Source: Holophagae bacterium (GTDB lineage: Bacteria; Acidobacteriota; Holophagae; Acanthopleuribacterales; Acanthopleuribacteraceae). Taken from it: 64,000 nt of DNA. The DNA lies in the NCBI GenBank assembly GCA_029263455.1, contig JAJCXM010000022.1, positions 248,001-312,000 on the forward strand, in the 5' to 3' direction. This document shows, one piece after another, positions 27,170 through 36,075 of the stretch (its first letter is position 1; each line of letters opens with the position of its first letter). The notes beneath the pieces are model-generated. The model saw nothing but the letters and a program-made list of their open reading frames with translations. It ran no database searches and had not been told where the DNA came from. The position numbers and the translations under genes are program-made.

Positions 27170-30100
27170 ACAAGCTGTTCCTTGACCTGAGTTTCAAAGT
27201 CAGCTCCCAACAGAGTAGTCATCTTTTGTGCGATCTCTTCAATGAGAAACTGTCCTTGCAAGTGCGGTGAGACGGGAAAGCTCAATTGGCCATCTGGCGT
27301 GAGTTGAACTTGGTTGTCAGTCTTCATCCAATCTAAGACAACTGCCGTCTCCACCAGCGCATCCTGATGAAACTTCATCTTTATTCGTTGGCCTTCTCGG
27401 TCGACGCTTAACACTTTATGATGACCCAGCTGTAGTTTCAGTAGGGACTCGCCAAAACAAAGATTGACCTCGTCAGGGATCTCACCGTAACAATCTTCAA
27501 GTTCTCCATGGATATCAGCCAGTCTGTCAAGGTCGCTAGCGCCATAAATCAGTTTGTAATAATGCAGGCGTTGGTTGGTATTCTCAATGAAGCTTCTCGG
27601 GATAGCAGCTCCTATCTTTAAATTGAGCAGGCATTCCACGTCGTCTTCGATTTGCTCGCCCTTGAGTTCGGCTACGGTGGATTCCAGCAGCTTGACAAAC
27701 ATTTCATAACCGATGGCTTGGATATGACCAGCTTGATTGGCGCCAAGCAAATCACCAGCTCCGCGTAGTTCCATATCCATGGCAGCAATACGAAATCCAG
27801 ACCCAAGGTCAGAGAACTCCTCGAGCGCGGAAAGCCTTCGTCGCGCCTCGACGGTCATTTGTGCTTTTGGTGGCACCATCAGGTAGGCGAATGAAGAGCG
27901 ATCGGATCGGCCAATGCGCCCCCTCAATTGATAAAGTTGGCTGAGCCCAAAATGGTCAGCGCGATTGATAATCATCGTATTTGCATTAGGTATATCGACA
28001 CCATTTTCGATAATCGTAGAACATACCAATACATCGATTTCGTGGTTCATAAATGAGATCATGACTTTCTCGAGCTGGTGACTCTCCATTTGTCCATGGG
28101 CCATGCCTACTCTAGCTTCGGGCACTAAATCGGCTATTGTTTTGGCGATTTCTTGCATGTTCTGCACGCGGTTATGGATGAAATAGCTCTGACCTGACCG
28201 ATCAAGTTCAAACCGTATCGCATTTTGAACAACGCCGTCGCGGTAACCCATGACAGACGTGCAGATGGCTAGCCTGTTCCGGGGTGGCGTCTCGATAACC
28301 GATATGTCACGAATCCCGGTTAATGCCATGTTTAGGGTCCGCGGAATGGGCGTTGCAGACATTGACAACACATGGGCCCGCTTGCGTAGCTGTTTTAGTT
28401 TCTCCTTGTGACCCACGCCAAATCGTTGTTCTTCATCGATGACAATGCCGCCAAGATTCTTGAATTGCACGTCCTTCGACAAAATTCGATGTGTGCCAAT
28501 CAGGATATCTATGGCACCACTCGTGATCTCTTGCATTATGGGTTTAAGCTCACTACTGGGTGTGAATCGGCTCAACCACGCGATTTTGACAGGAAAGGCA
28601 GCAAATCGTGCTTTGAATGTCATGAAGTGTTGAAAGGCGAGTACTGTCGTCGGGCACAAGATGGCCACTTGATAGCCATCCATCGCCAGTTTGAAGGCCA
28701 TTCTCATGGCAACTTCAGTTTTCCCGAATCCTACGTCGCCTACTAATAAGCGGTCCATGGGCTTCTCGCCGCTGGTGAGATCCGATTTTATGTCTTGCGT
28801 CGCCTGCAGTTGATCCTGGGTAGCTTCGAACTCAAAACTGTCCTCGAATTCGGTTTGCCAAGTGGTATCGGATCCGCAGCGGATGCCGCGCACGACGACT
28901 CGTTGTGCGTAGAGCTTGACGAGATCGACGGCCAACTTGCGAACGGCCTTTTTTGCGCGCGTTTTGGTTTGCGCCCAGCCTGTACCGCCTAACTTGTCTA
29001 AACTAGAACCGCTCTGTGAATTGCCATGCCGTTGAATTTTGTGAAGCTGACTTAAGGCCACATACAAACGATCCTGGCCACGATACTCTAAGGCCATCAT
29101 CTCGGTTTTTAGACCGCCTACTTCGACCTCGACTAGTCCTCGGAATTGGCCAACACCGTGATCGGCGTGAACCACAAAATCATCTGACTTTAGGTCGCGG
29201 AGATCGGTGACGAATGCTTTTTTCCCTGCCTTTAGAGGTCTTGCTCGGCGGCGTTGTGGAGGAAAGATATCGTGATCGCTAAGAACCGCAAGCTTACGGT
29301 CCGGCCATTCGAAGCCTTTATCCAAGTTGCCTCTTGCCAGATAGAGTCCGGCACCAAGACCTGCCAGCGAAGTTGGGAAATCGAGCTGGCGCGCCGTGAG
29401 TTCCCGATCATGGATCATTTCGCTTAAGCGGTCATAGGCACCTTTTGAGGAACAGACCAAAATCACAGCATAACGTTGGGCTCTTTGTATCCATTCTTCG
29501 AACCCCCGAATAGGGTCTGCCTCGTAGCGCACAATGGGCCGGGTTCCCAATTCAATTTCGTGCCTACCCATCGCTAAATGATGGCTCATGACAACGTCAA
29601 TCGGTTCAGGTACCTCGAGGTGGAATCTATGACCAAGCGCCCAAAGATCCAAGGGCTCGGCATATATTTGTTTGCTGTTCTTGGCGTGTTCTGCTTGCAA
29701 GACACGGTCGCGTATCAAATCGTTTAGTTCTTCATAGATCGAGTCGGGATCGTCCAGAAAAAGACAGCTCTTTAAGGGCATCAAATCCAGTAAATGAACC
29801 GTTTCTTTAAAAAAGAAAGCTGTCCAGTGTTCATAGCCCACAAACGAGCCGTAGTTCTGGAGTTGGGACACGATTTCCAAAAGATGATTACGGGACGAGG
29901 TTCGGTTCCATGCTTGGCCACCTCTGTGCGAGAAGTGAACACGGTCGTCTTCGGTGGGAATCCATTCACTTAGAGGAGGGATATCGATTTGCTGATGATT
30001 TTCTAGGCTTCGTTGGCTTAGCAGATCAAAGGTTCGTATTTCTTCGAGTTCGTCGTCAAAAAACTCCAGTCGGTAAGGGTACTCAGCCGTCAATGGAAAG

Positions 30101-30588
30101 ACGTCAACAATACCGCCCCTGCGTGCATACTCGCCGACTTGGGTGATCAAGTCGACACGCTTGTAACCCATAAGCTCGAAGTCAGTGCAGAGCCGCGCCG
30201 GGTCAATCGTTTCACCTGCCTGACAATTTACGCAAGGCTCGGCCAATCGGCTAAATGGAGGTAGCGCTTCGATTAATGCTTTGGGTTGAGTTATGACAAC
30301 ATCCCATGTCTGTGCTTTCAGCGCGCCTAAGAATGCAAGACGATCACGTTTTGCAGCTTCGTGGATTGGCGCATGCAAAGAGGGACTTCCGGGCCGGGGC
30401 GGGTAAACAAATACGCGAAGACTAGGATCAAAGGTTCTAATATTGTCTGCGGTAGCTTCTAGGTCGCTAGATCTTGTCGTCACATATACCGTAGGCTGCG
30501 ATCGCTCTACGACATACAAAACCGAAGCATTACTGCGTAATCCATGCAAGTCTATTTGCCGTTGCGATTTGAGTTTAAATTCACTCAT
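27166..30588 (-). CDS. mfd: Transcription-repair coupling factor
   Basis: The 1,140-residue protein has the standard Mfd architecture: an N-terminal UvrB-like region, an RNA-polymerase interaction domain (LKSDDFVVHADHGVGQFRGL), the SF2 translocase with Walker A GDVGFGKTEVAMR, DEEQ box VIDEEQRFGVGHKEK and SATPIPRTLNMAL, the TRG region and a C-terminal domain. It removes stalled RNA polymerase from damaged DNA and recruits UvrA. The ATG overlaps the end of the Nudix-NadD gene by 8 bases, so it is translationally coupled and last in the long minus-strand gene run. Confidence 0.97.
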   Translation of the reverse strand: MSEFKLKSQRQIDLHGLRSNASVLYVVERSQPTVYVTTRSSDLEATADNIRTFDPSLRVFVYPPRPGSPSLHAPIHEAAKRDRLAFLGALKAQTWDVVITQPKALIEALPPFSRLAEPCVNCQAGETIDPARLCTDFELMGYKRVDLITQVGEYARRGGIVDVFPLTAEYPYRLEFFDDELEEIRTFDLLSQRSLENHQQIDIPPLSEWIPTEDDRVHFSHRGGQAWNRTSSRNHLLEIVSQLQNYGSFVGYEHWTAFFFKETVHLLDLMPLKSCLFLDDPDSIYEELNDLIRDRVLQAEHAKNSKQIYAEPLDLWALGHRFHLEVPEPIDVVMSHHLAMGRHEIELGTRPIVRYEADPIRGFEEWIQRAQRYAVILVCSSKGAYDRLSEMIHDRELTARQLDFPTSLAGLGAGLYLARGNLDKGFEWPDRKLAVLSDHDIFPPQRRRARPLKAGKKAFVTDLRDLKSDDFVVHADHGVGQFRGLVEVEVGGLKTEMMALEYRGQDRLYVALSQLHKIQRHGNSQSGSSLDKLGGTGWAQTKTRAKKAVRKLAVDLVKLYAQRVVVRGIRCGSDTTWQTEFEDSFEFEATQDQLQATQDIKSDLTSGEKPMDRLLVGDVGFGKTEVAMRMAFKLAMDGYQVAILCPTTVLAFQHFMTFKARFAAFPVKIAWLSRFTPSSELKPIMQEITSGAIDILIGTHRILSKDVQFKNLGGIVIDEEQRFGVGHKEKLKQLRKRAHVLSMSATPIPRTLNMALTGIRDISVIETPPRNRLAICTSVMGYRDGVVQNAIRFELDRSGQSYFIHNRVQNMQEIAKTIADLVPEARVGMAHGQMESHQLEKVMISFMNHEIDVLVCSTIIENGVDIPNANTMIINRADHFGLSQLYQLRGRIGRSDRSSFAYLMVPPKAQMTVEARRRLSALEEFSDLGSGFRIAAMDMELRGAGDLLGANQAGHIQAIGYEMFVKLLESTVAELKGEQIEDDVECLLNLKIGAAIPRSFIENTNQRLHYYKLIYGASDLDRLADIHGELEDCYGEIPDEVNLCFGESLLKLQLGHHKVLSVDREGQRIKMKFHQDALVETAVVLDWMKTDNQVQLTPDGQLSFPVSPHLQGQFLIEEIAQKMTTLLGADFETQVKEQLV

Positions 30589-31570
30589 GATGTTGCTTAG
30601 AGCGTATGGCGGTCGAAGAAATCGATTCGTAAGAGTGATGGGGTAACTCGATAATGCGACAGGATGAATTTGCTTTCACCCAATCTTTTGCCTGTTCCAG
30701 CTGATAAGCGTTTTCTTGACGTGGAACGACATAGATAGCCGTCATTGAGCCAATGAGTCCCAATGCGTTTGTCCATTGTCGCAAATTGATGAAGCTATCT
30801 GCACCCATCAGGAATTGACGATTTCGAGATGCCATTTTTGGCAGCCACCCATAGGTCGGGTTGCCTAGTTCTGAAGCTAAAAAGCCAGGAAACACATGTA
30901 TCTTACGGCTGTGTGTTTGTTTATTTATGTGACGAAAATGCGCCCAATCGCATCCTCGTTCTTGATCGGGTTTGAAGGGGCTGCGATCTGGTACCACGAC
31001 CAATTCGCGGTCGGTTGCGTCACTGGCTAGCTGTAAGCAGGCGTCGTGTCCTTCGTGCCATGGATTAAAGCTGCCACCAAAGAAGAGAGGGTTCTCGACG
31101 GCCGGCGGCACGGACCACAGGCGCTTAGACTCACCAGCACCGTGAAAGAGTGGCCAGTGACGAGAAAGCGCATCGCATAGGATTGCCCCATGATCAAAGG
31201 CCAGGTCATCAAGCTCATTGAGCAAAACCCATTCTGCTTGATGAGCATCATCACCAGCTTTTACGTCGGGCGCATTTGCAAGGTAAACCGAGTATGGCTG
31301 CGTAACCGTCCAACCACGAGGATCACGGCCCTTCTTGGCGCGTAGTGTTAAGGGGGTTAGGTCCCAATGATCGAGTTTAAGGTTTGTTTCTTCTAGACAT
31401 TCACGCAACGCAGCTTGGACGGGGATTTCGTAAGGATCTACGAAACCGCCCGGCAAAGCGTAGGCGCCAATATAGGGCTCATTGGCGCGTTTGATAAGTA
31501 AAACCCTGGTGTCGGCATCGCTTCCGGTGAATACGACCACATCGACGGTCAAAGCAGGGCGTTCGTACAT
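30581..31570 (-). CDS. nadD: Bifunctional Nudix hydrolase - nicotinate-nucleotide adenylyltransferase fusion
   Basis: Residues 1-140 form a Nudix domain: ALPGGFVDPYE at 38-48 leads into RECLEET, a good match to the GX5EX7REUXEEXGU box with asparagine for the last glycine. KGRDPRGWTVTQPY resembles the ADP-ribose pyrophosphatase/NrtR group. Residues 160-329 are a nucleotidyltransferase with GGSFNPWHEGH at 165-175 (usual GGTFDPxHxGH) and ISSTAIR near the end, as in NadD. The two activities would make nicotinate adenine dinucleotide and clear ADP-ribose or related compounds. Known NadM-Nudix proteins have the reverse domain order. The gene lies one base after the M20 gene. Confidence 0.88.
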   Translation of the reverse strand: MYERPALTVDVVVFTGSDADTRVLLIKRANEPYIGAYALPGGFVDPYEIPVQAALRECLEETNLKLDHWDLTPLTLRAKKGRDPRGWTVTQPYSVYLANAPDVKAGDDAHQAEWVLLNELDDLAFDHGAILCDALSRHWPLFHGAGESKRLWSVPPAVENPLFFGGSFNPWHEGHDACLQLASDATDRELVVVPDRSPFKPDQERGCDWAHFRHINKQTHSRKIHVFPGFLASELGNPTYGWLPKMASRNRQFLMGADSFINLRQWTNALGLIGSMTAIYVVPRQENAYQLEQAKDWVKANSSCRIIELPHHSYESISSTAIRSKQHHE

Positions 31571-31571
31571 C

Positions 31572-32981
31572 TTAGGTTTGCGCGTGATCCTCTAAGATTT
31601 TGACGACTGAGGCCGTTAGTTTCTTTGCATAAGCGATATGTAGAAATTCGTTGGGGCCATGAGCATTGCTGTTTGGACCTAACACGCCGGTGATGACAAA
31701 TTGGGCATCTGGGAACTTTTCGCCCAACATACCCATGAACGGGATGGTACCGCCCTCGCCCATATGTATGGCCGGTTTGTCATAAAACATAGTCGAAGCA
31801 TCGTTTAAAGATCGATCCAGCCAAGGTGCAAGTGCGGGCGCGTTCCAACCTGTTGCCGACTCTTCGAACTCCAAGGTTACTTTGGCTCCGTAGGGCGTAT
31901 CACTGGCCAAAAGACGTTCAACCTCGGTTTGGGCGACATGACTATTTAGGGTAGGTGGTAGGCGTAATGACAAGTTAAGTGTCGTATAAGGTCGCAAAAC
32001 GTTGCCTGCGTTCTCGAGACTAGGCATACCCTCCTGGCCGGTTGTTGAAAGCGCTGCGCGCCAGGTGCGGTTAAGTACGAGTTGAACGGGGTCTTGGTGC
32101 ATCGTTGTCATACCAGCAACGAAAGGGAACTTTGCAAAGACATCATTTCCTAGCGCATCGGCGGCTAGCTGAGCCTGTTGTACACGTTGCGCAGGAATTT
32201 CGACACGGAGCTTAGACGGGAAAACCTCGCCCGTTTCAGGATCTTCTAACCGACTCATTAGTTGCCGTAGGATCCTAAAAGACGAAGCGACGATGCCACT
32301 GGCATCGCCCGAATGCACGCCCTCGTTTAAGACATCAACGCGAAGCGTTGCGCCAACAAGTCCACGCAGCGAGGTTGTGCTCCAAAGTTGGTCGTAGTTG
32401 CCGGCTCCTGAATCCAAACAGACTACCAGGTCTACTTGACCAATTTGTTGGGCATGTCGCTCGACATAAAACGGCAGATCAGGCGATCCACTTTCTTCGG
32501 AAAATTCAATCATGATCACAGAACGGGCGTGCGGTATACCTTGTTCATGCATGGCTTGCAGGGCGCAGACGGAAGCGAACAACGCATAACCGTCATCTGC
32601 ACCGCCGCGACCGTAAAGTTTGTCGCCTTCGCGAACAGGTATCCAGGGTCCCAAACCTTCACGCCACCCTGTCATCTCAGGTTGCTTGTCGAGGTGACCG
32701 TATAAGAGAACGGTTTTGTCGATATCTCCGGGCACATCAATCAGGATGAGTGGTGTTCGGCCCGGTACTTTGTCAATTTTGACGGTTGCTCCCTTGAGAG
32801 GGTGAGCTTCAATCCATTCCCGTGCAAGGTTCAGAGCCTTGTCCATGTGGCCAGCCGTTTCCCAATTTGTATCAAACGCAGGTGATTTGTTGGGAATGCG
32901 GATGTAGTCGATGATGGGAGGCACAATATGCTTTTCCCAAAACTCATCAACAAATAATTGGGTCTTTTGGCGATCGACCAT
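31572..32981 (-). CDS. M20-family metallopeptidase (dipeptidase)
   Basis: The 469-residue protein has the M20 zinc motifs: LLYGHLDKQP with the first histidine and aspartate, GRGGADDGYAL with the bridging aspartate, FSEESGSPDL with the glutamates and VCLDSGAGNYD. GVHSGDASGIV and a histidine near the C-terminus (NAHGPNEFLH) complete the site. The size and the TGWREGLGPW segment resemble cytosolic dipeptidases of the CNDP type. The ATG follows GGAGGTGA. It stands 63 bases downstream of the rfbD-like gene and one base before the Nudix-NadD gene. Confidence 0.92.
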   Translation of the reverse strand: MVDRQKTQLFVDEFWEKHIVPPIIDYIRIPNKSPAFDTNWETAGHMDKALNLAREWIEAHPLKGATVKIDKVPGRTPLILIDVPGDIDKTVLLYGHLDKQPEMTGWREGLGPWIPVREGDKLYGRGGADDGYALFASVCALQAMHEQGIPHARSVIMIEFSEESGSPDLPFYVERHAQQIGQVDLVVCLDSGAGNYDQLWSTTSLRGLVGATLRVDVLNEGVHSGDASGIVASSFRILRQLMSRLEDPETGEVFPSKLRVEIPAQRVQQAQLAADALGNDVFAKFPFVAGMTTMHQDPVQLVLNRTWRAALSTTGQEGMPSLENAGNVLRPYTTLNLSLRLPPTLNSHVAQTEVERLLASDTPYGAKVTLEFEESATGWNAPALAPWLDRSLNDASTMFYDKPAIHMGEGGTIPFMGMLGEKFPDAQFVITGVLGPNSNAHGPNEFLHIAYAKKLTASVVKILEDHAQT

Positions 32982-33044
32982 GACCTCACCTCCAAAGAAT
33001 ATTCCGGCTAATCCTATCAGAAGCGAGGGACGCTGGGGAGCCGA

Positions 33045-33911
33045 CTAAAAAATCGATTGCGCTTTCATATCACGTAAATGATCTCGTAGGGCGGTTTCCC
33101 AGTGGCGCATGGGATGCCCCGTCAATTGATTGAAACGGCGATTATCTAAGATGGAATATGCCGGTCTGTGCACTTTCGATTGAAATTCCGATGCTTTGAT
33201 AGGTACAAGTTCGGCCGGTAGTTTAAGCACATCAAAAATCACTTTTGCGAAACCGAACCAGGATGTATGTCCTGATTGTGTCATATGAAAAATACCGCGT
33301 CCTTTTGATTCCAAGAGTAGCAGGATGGCGCCAGCCAAATCTAAGGTGTAGGTGGGCGCCACAATTTCATCATTGACAACGGTCACCCTGTCTCGTGTTC
33401 GGCCTAGATGAACCATGTTAGTTATGAAGTTACCGCCCTTGGCTCGGGTAGGTATGGCGCCATAGAGTCCGCAACTGCGGACAATGCTCACATCGACACT
33501 GCCATACGCGGTGACCATGTGCTCGCCGGCCAATTTACTGACCGCATAAGTATTCATCGGACAGGGCAGATCCTGTTCGTTGTATGGTGCGTTTTTGCGA
33601 CCGTCAAAAACGTAATCAGTACTTATGTGACAAAGATGGATTCTCTCTTCTCGGCAAACAACAGCCAGGTTTCGAGCTCCGATTGCGTTGACCTCAAATG
33701 CCCGATGATAATTTTCTTCGCAGGCTGGGACTTGATGGAAAGCCGCTGTGTTGACAACGGCCTTTGGCTTGGCTTTTTTAATGAACGTCCGAACATGATC
33801 AATCACCGTGATGTCGAAATCCGCGTGCACAGCAGGAATAGCTTGATCCATAATGCCCATCAAGTCGGTCCCAAGCGCTCCATTAGCGCCGATTACAAGG
33901 GTGCGTTTCAT
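33045..33911 (-). CDS. rfbD: dTDP-4-dehydrorhamnose reductase-like protein
   Basis: The 288-residue short-chain reductase has the Rossmann start TLVIGANGALGTDLMG, VVNTAAFHQVPACEE, the HISTDYVFDG segment and the catalytic pair in NTYAVSKLAGEHMV, all characteristic of RmlD/RfbD, which performs the last step of dTDP-rhamnose synthesis. No rmlA, rmlB or rmlC gene is in the window, so an RmlD-like role on another sugar nucleotide is possible. A rhamnosyltransferase-like GT2 is encoded 15 kb away. The start overlaps the cmk stop by ATGA. Confidence 0.85.
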   Translation of the reverse strand: MKRTLVIGANGALGTDLMGIMDQAIPAVHADFDITVIDHVRTFIKKAKPKAVVNTAAFHQVPACEENYHRAFEVNAIGARNLAVVCREERIHLCHISTDYVFDGRKNAPYNEQDLPCPMNTYAVSKLAGEHMVTAYGSVDVSIVRSCGLYGAIPTRAKGGNFITNMVHLGRTRDRVTVVNDEIVAPTYTLDLAGAILLLLESKGRGIFHMTQSGHTSWFGFAKVIFDVLKLPAELVPIKASEFQSKVHRPAYSILDNRRFNQLTGHPMRHWETALRDHLRDMKAQSIF

Positions 33912-34591
33912 GTCAGGGCCTCCAACGAATCTAGTGATTTCAGCCGTTTATTTGCTTCATTTAAAGCGATTTCAAGGACTTGTTCAATACTGAGATCGTC
34001 CGTCGCAATTTCCAATGCATCATCTGCCTTGCGCAACGGAGCGATGGCTCGTGACATGTCTTTTTGATCGCGTTCTATTTGATCTTCAAGTATAGAACTG
34101 AGACTGGAGTTCGGGTCCGTTTTGACCTGCTCAAGCCAGCGTCGACGAGCACGGGTTTGGGGCGATGCCGTAACATAGATTTTCAGAAAGGCGTTCGGGA
34201 AAACGATGGTCCCAATATCGCGCCCATCCAAAACACAAGCTTGCGTAGTCGCGAACGCACGTTGCTGTTCCGTCAAATGATTTCTTACTTCAGCAACGGC
34301 AGAGATGAGGCTTGTGTGCCTAGTTACGTCTGGACGGCGTATGGCATCGGTAACGTCAATCTGATTGAGTAAAAAACGATCTCCATCAAGTGTAATGTCC
34401 TGACTGGCAAGCCAGGTCTGATCTTTAAGCAGTTCAGGGTCTGAACCCTGATTGAGCCAGGCCAGAGCAATGCATCGATACATGCCGCCAGTGTCGAGGT
34501 ATTGCCAGTTCAATCGCTGGGCTAATTTATGTGCCAGCGTTGACTTTCCGACGCCGCTCGGGCCGTCGATGGCGATAACTCGAGCCTTCAT
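33908..34591 (-). CDS. cmk: Cytidylate kinase
   Basis: The 227-residue kinase phosphorylates CMP and dCMP. It has the P-loop IDGPSGVGKSTLA, LDTGGMYRCIALA, the CMP-specific VLDGRDIGTIVFP motif, the LID RARRRWLEQ and a DQIERDQKDMSRAIAPL segment. Length is standard. Its ATG overlaps the stop of the pseudouridine synthase gene by 4 bases and its stop overlaps the rfbD-like start in the same way. Confidence 0.96.
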   Translation of the reverse strand: MKARVIAIDGPSGVGKSTLAHKLAQRLNWQYLDTGGMYRCIALAWLNQGSDPELLKDQTWLASQDITLDGDRFLLNQIDVTDAIRRPDVTRHTSLISAVAEVRNHLTEQQRAFATTQACVLDGRDIGTIVFPNAFLKIYVTASPQTRARRRWLEQVKTDPNSSLSSILEDQIERDQKDMSRAIAPLRKADDALEIATDDLSIEQVLEIALNEANKRLKSLDSLEALT

Positions 34592-36075
34592 TTTTTACCC
34601 CGTCCCCCCCGGGAAGACCCTTTTTTGAGGCTGGGCCGCCGATCCGTGGTGAACTTGCGCTCATCCGATTTTGGCCTCTCATGTTTCGGGCGTTCAGATT
34701 GAGTACGAGAGCTTGCTGGGCGTCGATCTGACGAACCGCTACGCTTGCTTGCAGCTGGGCCTTCGCCAGTTCTTGGCTTACGCTCAGGCCGTGTTGCACG
34801 ATCGGAATTGCTAGAAGAGCGGGAATCGGAGCGTCCTGTGGAGCGTGAATCGGAGGTGCCAGAACGGCTACTCCGACTGTCGGCACCTACATCGCGGCCC
34901 GTTCTTGGTCTGGGCCTAGCCGGTCGGTCCCCTTCAGGTTTATACGAACTAGATCGTTCTGTACCGCGACTGGGTCGACGGTCAGAGGTGTTCCGTTGGT
35001 CAGATTCAGACTCGTCCTGACGTGTCCTTGGCCGAGACGCTGTCTTCGAATAGGGCCGGCTCGATGACGGTGGGCTGCGTTTATCGCCTCGGCTGGGATG
35101 TTCCGATCTGTTACGGCTTTGGCGTGGATCTCTTTCAGAATCAGAACGGGGATCAGGCCGTGGTCGGCGTTCAGGTCTATCTTTTTCGTCGGGACGCCTG
35201 GTTCGGCTTTCTTGCCTTGGATCGCGACTCGTCGTCCTTGATTGACTACTTGAACGCAGTCCGGATCTTTGTGATCCAGGTGTAAATGTGCGCTCTGGGC
35301 GTGGTGTCTTGATGGGTACGCCAGCTTTTCTTAGTTCAGCGAGTCCATCGGGCGAGCGTCCGTATTCACCCTTTTGCAGCGCTTCGACTTCAGCCTCAGT
35401 TAGAGTTCTGAATTCGCCCGGTTCGAGTTCACCTAACTCAATGCCTGCAAAGGCGATTCGCTTAAGTTTTGATACCGGGTGTCCAACGTGTTCGAATATT
35501 TTGCGTAAATGGTGTTTTTTGCCTTCGTACAGAACAACACGTAGCCAAGCGTTCTTTGGGGTATCGAATAGGCTTATTTCGCAACCTGCATAGCGCAATC
35601 CTTCGATGGTTACACCACGTTCAAGACGTGCCAAAGATTTAGCGTCTGGGATACCGGAAACTTTTACAAGGTAGGTCTTATGGCATTTAGAACGAGGCGA
35701 CAGGAGTTTATGCATGAGGTCGCCGTCATTGGTAAGTAGTAGGGCGCCTTCCGATTGAAAATCCAGTCGACCGATTGGGTAGAATCGACCCTTTACACCG
35801 CGAATTAGGTCGGTGACCACGGGGCGGCCCTCTGGGTCGGAAACGGTGGAGACCACGCCCTTGGGTTTGTAAAGCAGGACGTAAATAAGACTGTCGGGAA
35901 GCGTGATTCGTTTTCCGTCAACTTTAATATGGTCGTTCATGGGGTCCGCTTTGCTACCTAATTCATCGACAACGGTTCCATTGACGGTGACTCGGCCTTG
36001 TTCGATAAGTTCCTCTGCAGCACGTCGCGATGCGACACCTGCTCGGGCGAGTATTTTTTGGATGCGTTCCTGCAC
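34588..36075 (-). CDS. rluB: RsuA/RluB-family pseudouridine synthase with long charged low-complexity C-terminus
   Basis: Residues 1-250 are a normal large-subunit-type RluB: an N-terminal S4 RNA-binding domain (RIQKILARAGVASRRAAEELI) and a catalytic core with GRLDFQSEGALLLTNDGDL, where the aspartate is the nucleophile, plus GKKHHLRKIFEHVGHPV. From about residue 255 to 495 the sequence is almost only Arg, Ser, Asp, Pro, Glu, Lys and Thr and is surely disordered. Enteric RluB has a shorter tail of similar type. The GTG start shares a base with the upstream TAG stop (TAGTG), indicating coupled translation with the LOG-RNase III gene. Confidence 0.9.
   Translation of the reverse strand: MQERIQKILARAGVASRRAAEELIEQGRVTVNGTVVDELGSKADPMNDHIKVDGKRITLPDSLIYVLLYKPKGVVSTVSDPEGRPVVTDLIRGVKGRFYPIGRLDFQSEGALLLTNDGDLMHKLLSPRSKCHKTYLVKVSGIPDAKSLARLERGVTIEGLRYAGCEISLFDTPKNAWLRVVLYEGKKHHLRKIFEHVGHPVSKLKRIAFAGIELGELEPGEFRTLTEAEVEALQKGEYGRSPDGLAELRKAGVPIKTPRPERTFTPGSQRSGLRSSSQSRTTSRDPRQESRTRRPDEKDRPERRPRPDPRSDSERDPRQSRNRSEHPSRGDKRSPPSSSRPYSKTASRPRTRQDESESDQRNTSDRRPSRGTERSSSYKPEGDRPARPRPRTGRDVGADSRSSRSGTSDSRSTGRSDSRSSSNSDRATRPERKPRTGEGPAASKRSGSSDRRPASSRTQSERPKHERPKSDERKFTTDRRPSLKKGSSRGGRGKK

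Noticed and set aside
33408-34067. A 219-codon open frame on the plus strand spanning two genes
   Set aside because: It is antisense to the rfbD-like and cmk genes, both unmistakable, and shows no domain or initiation signal.
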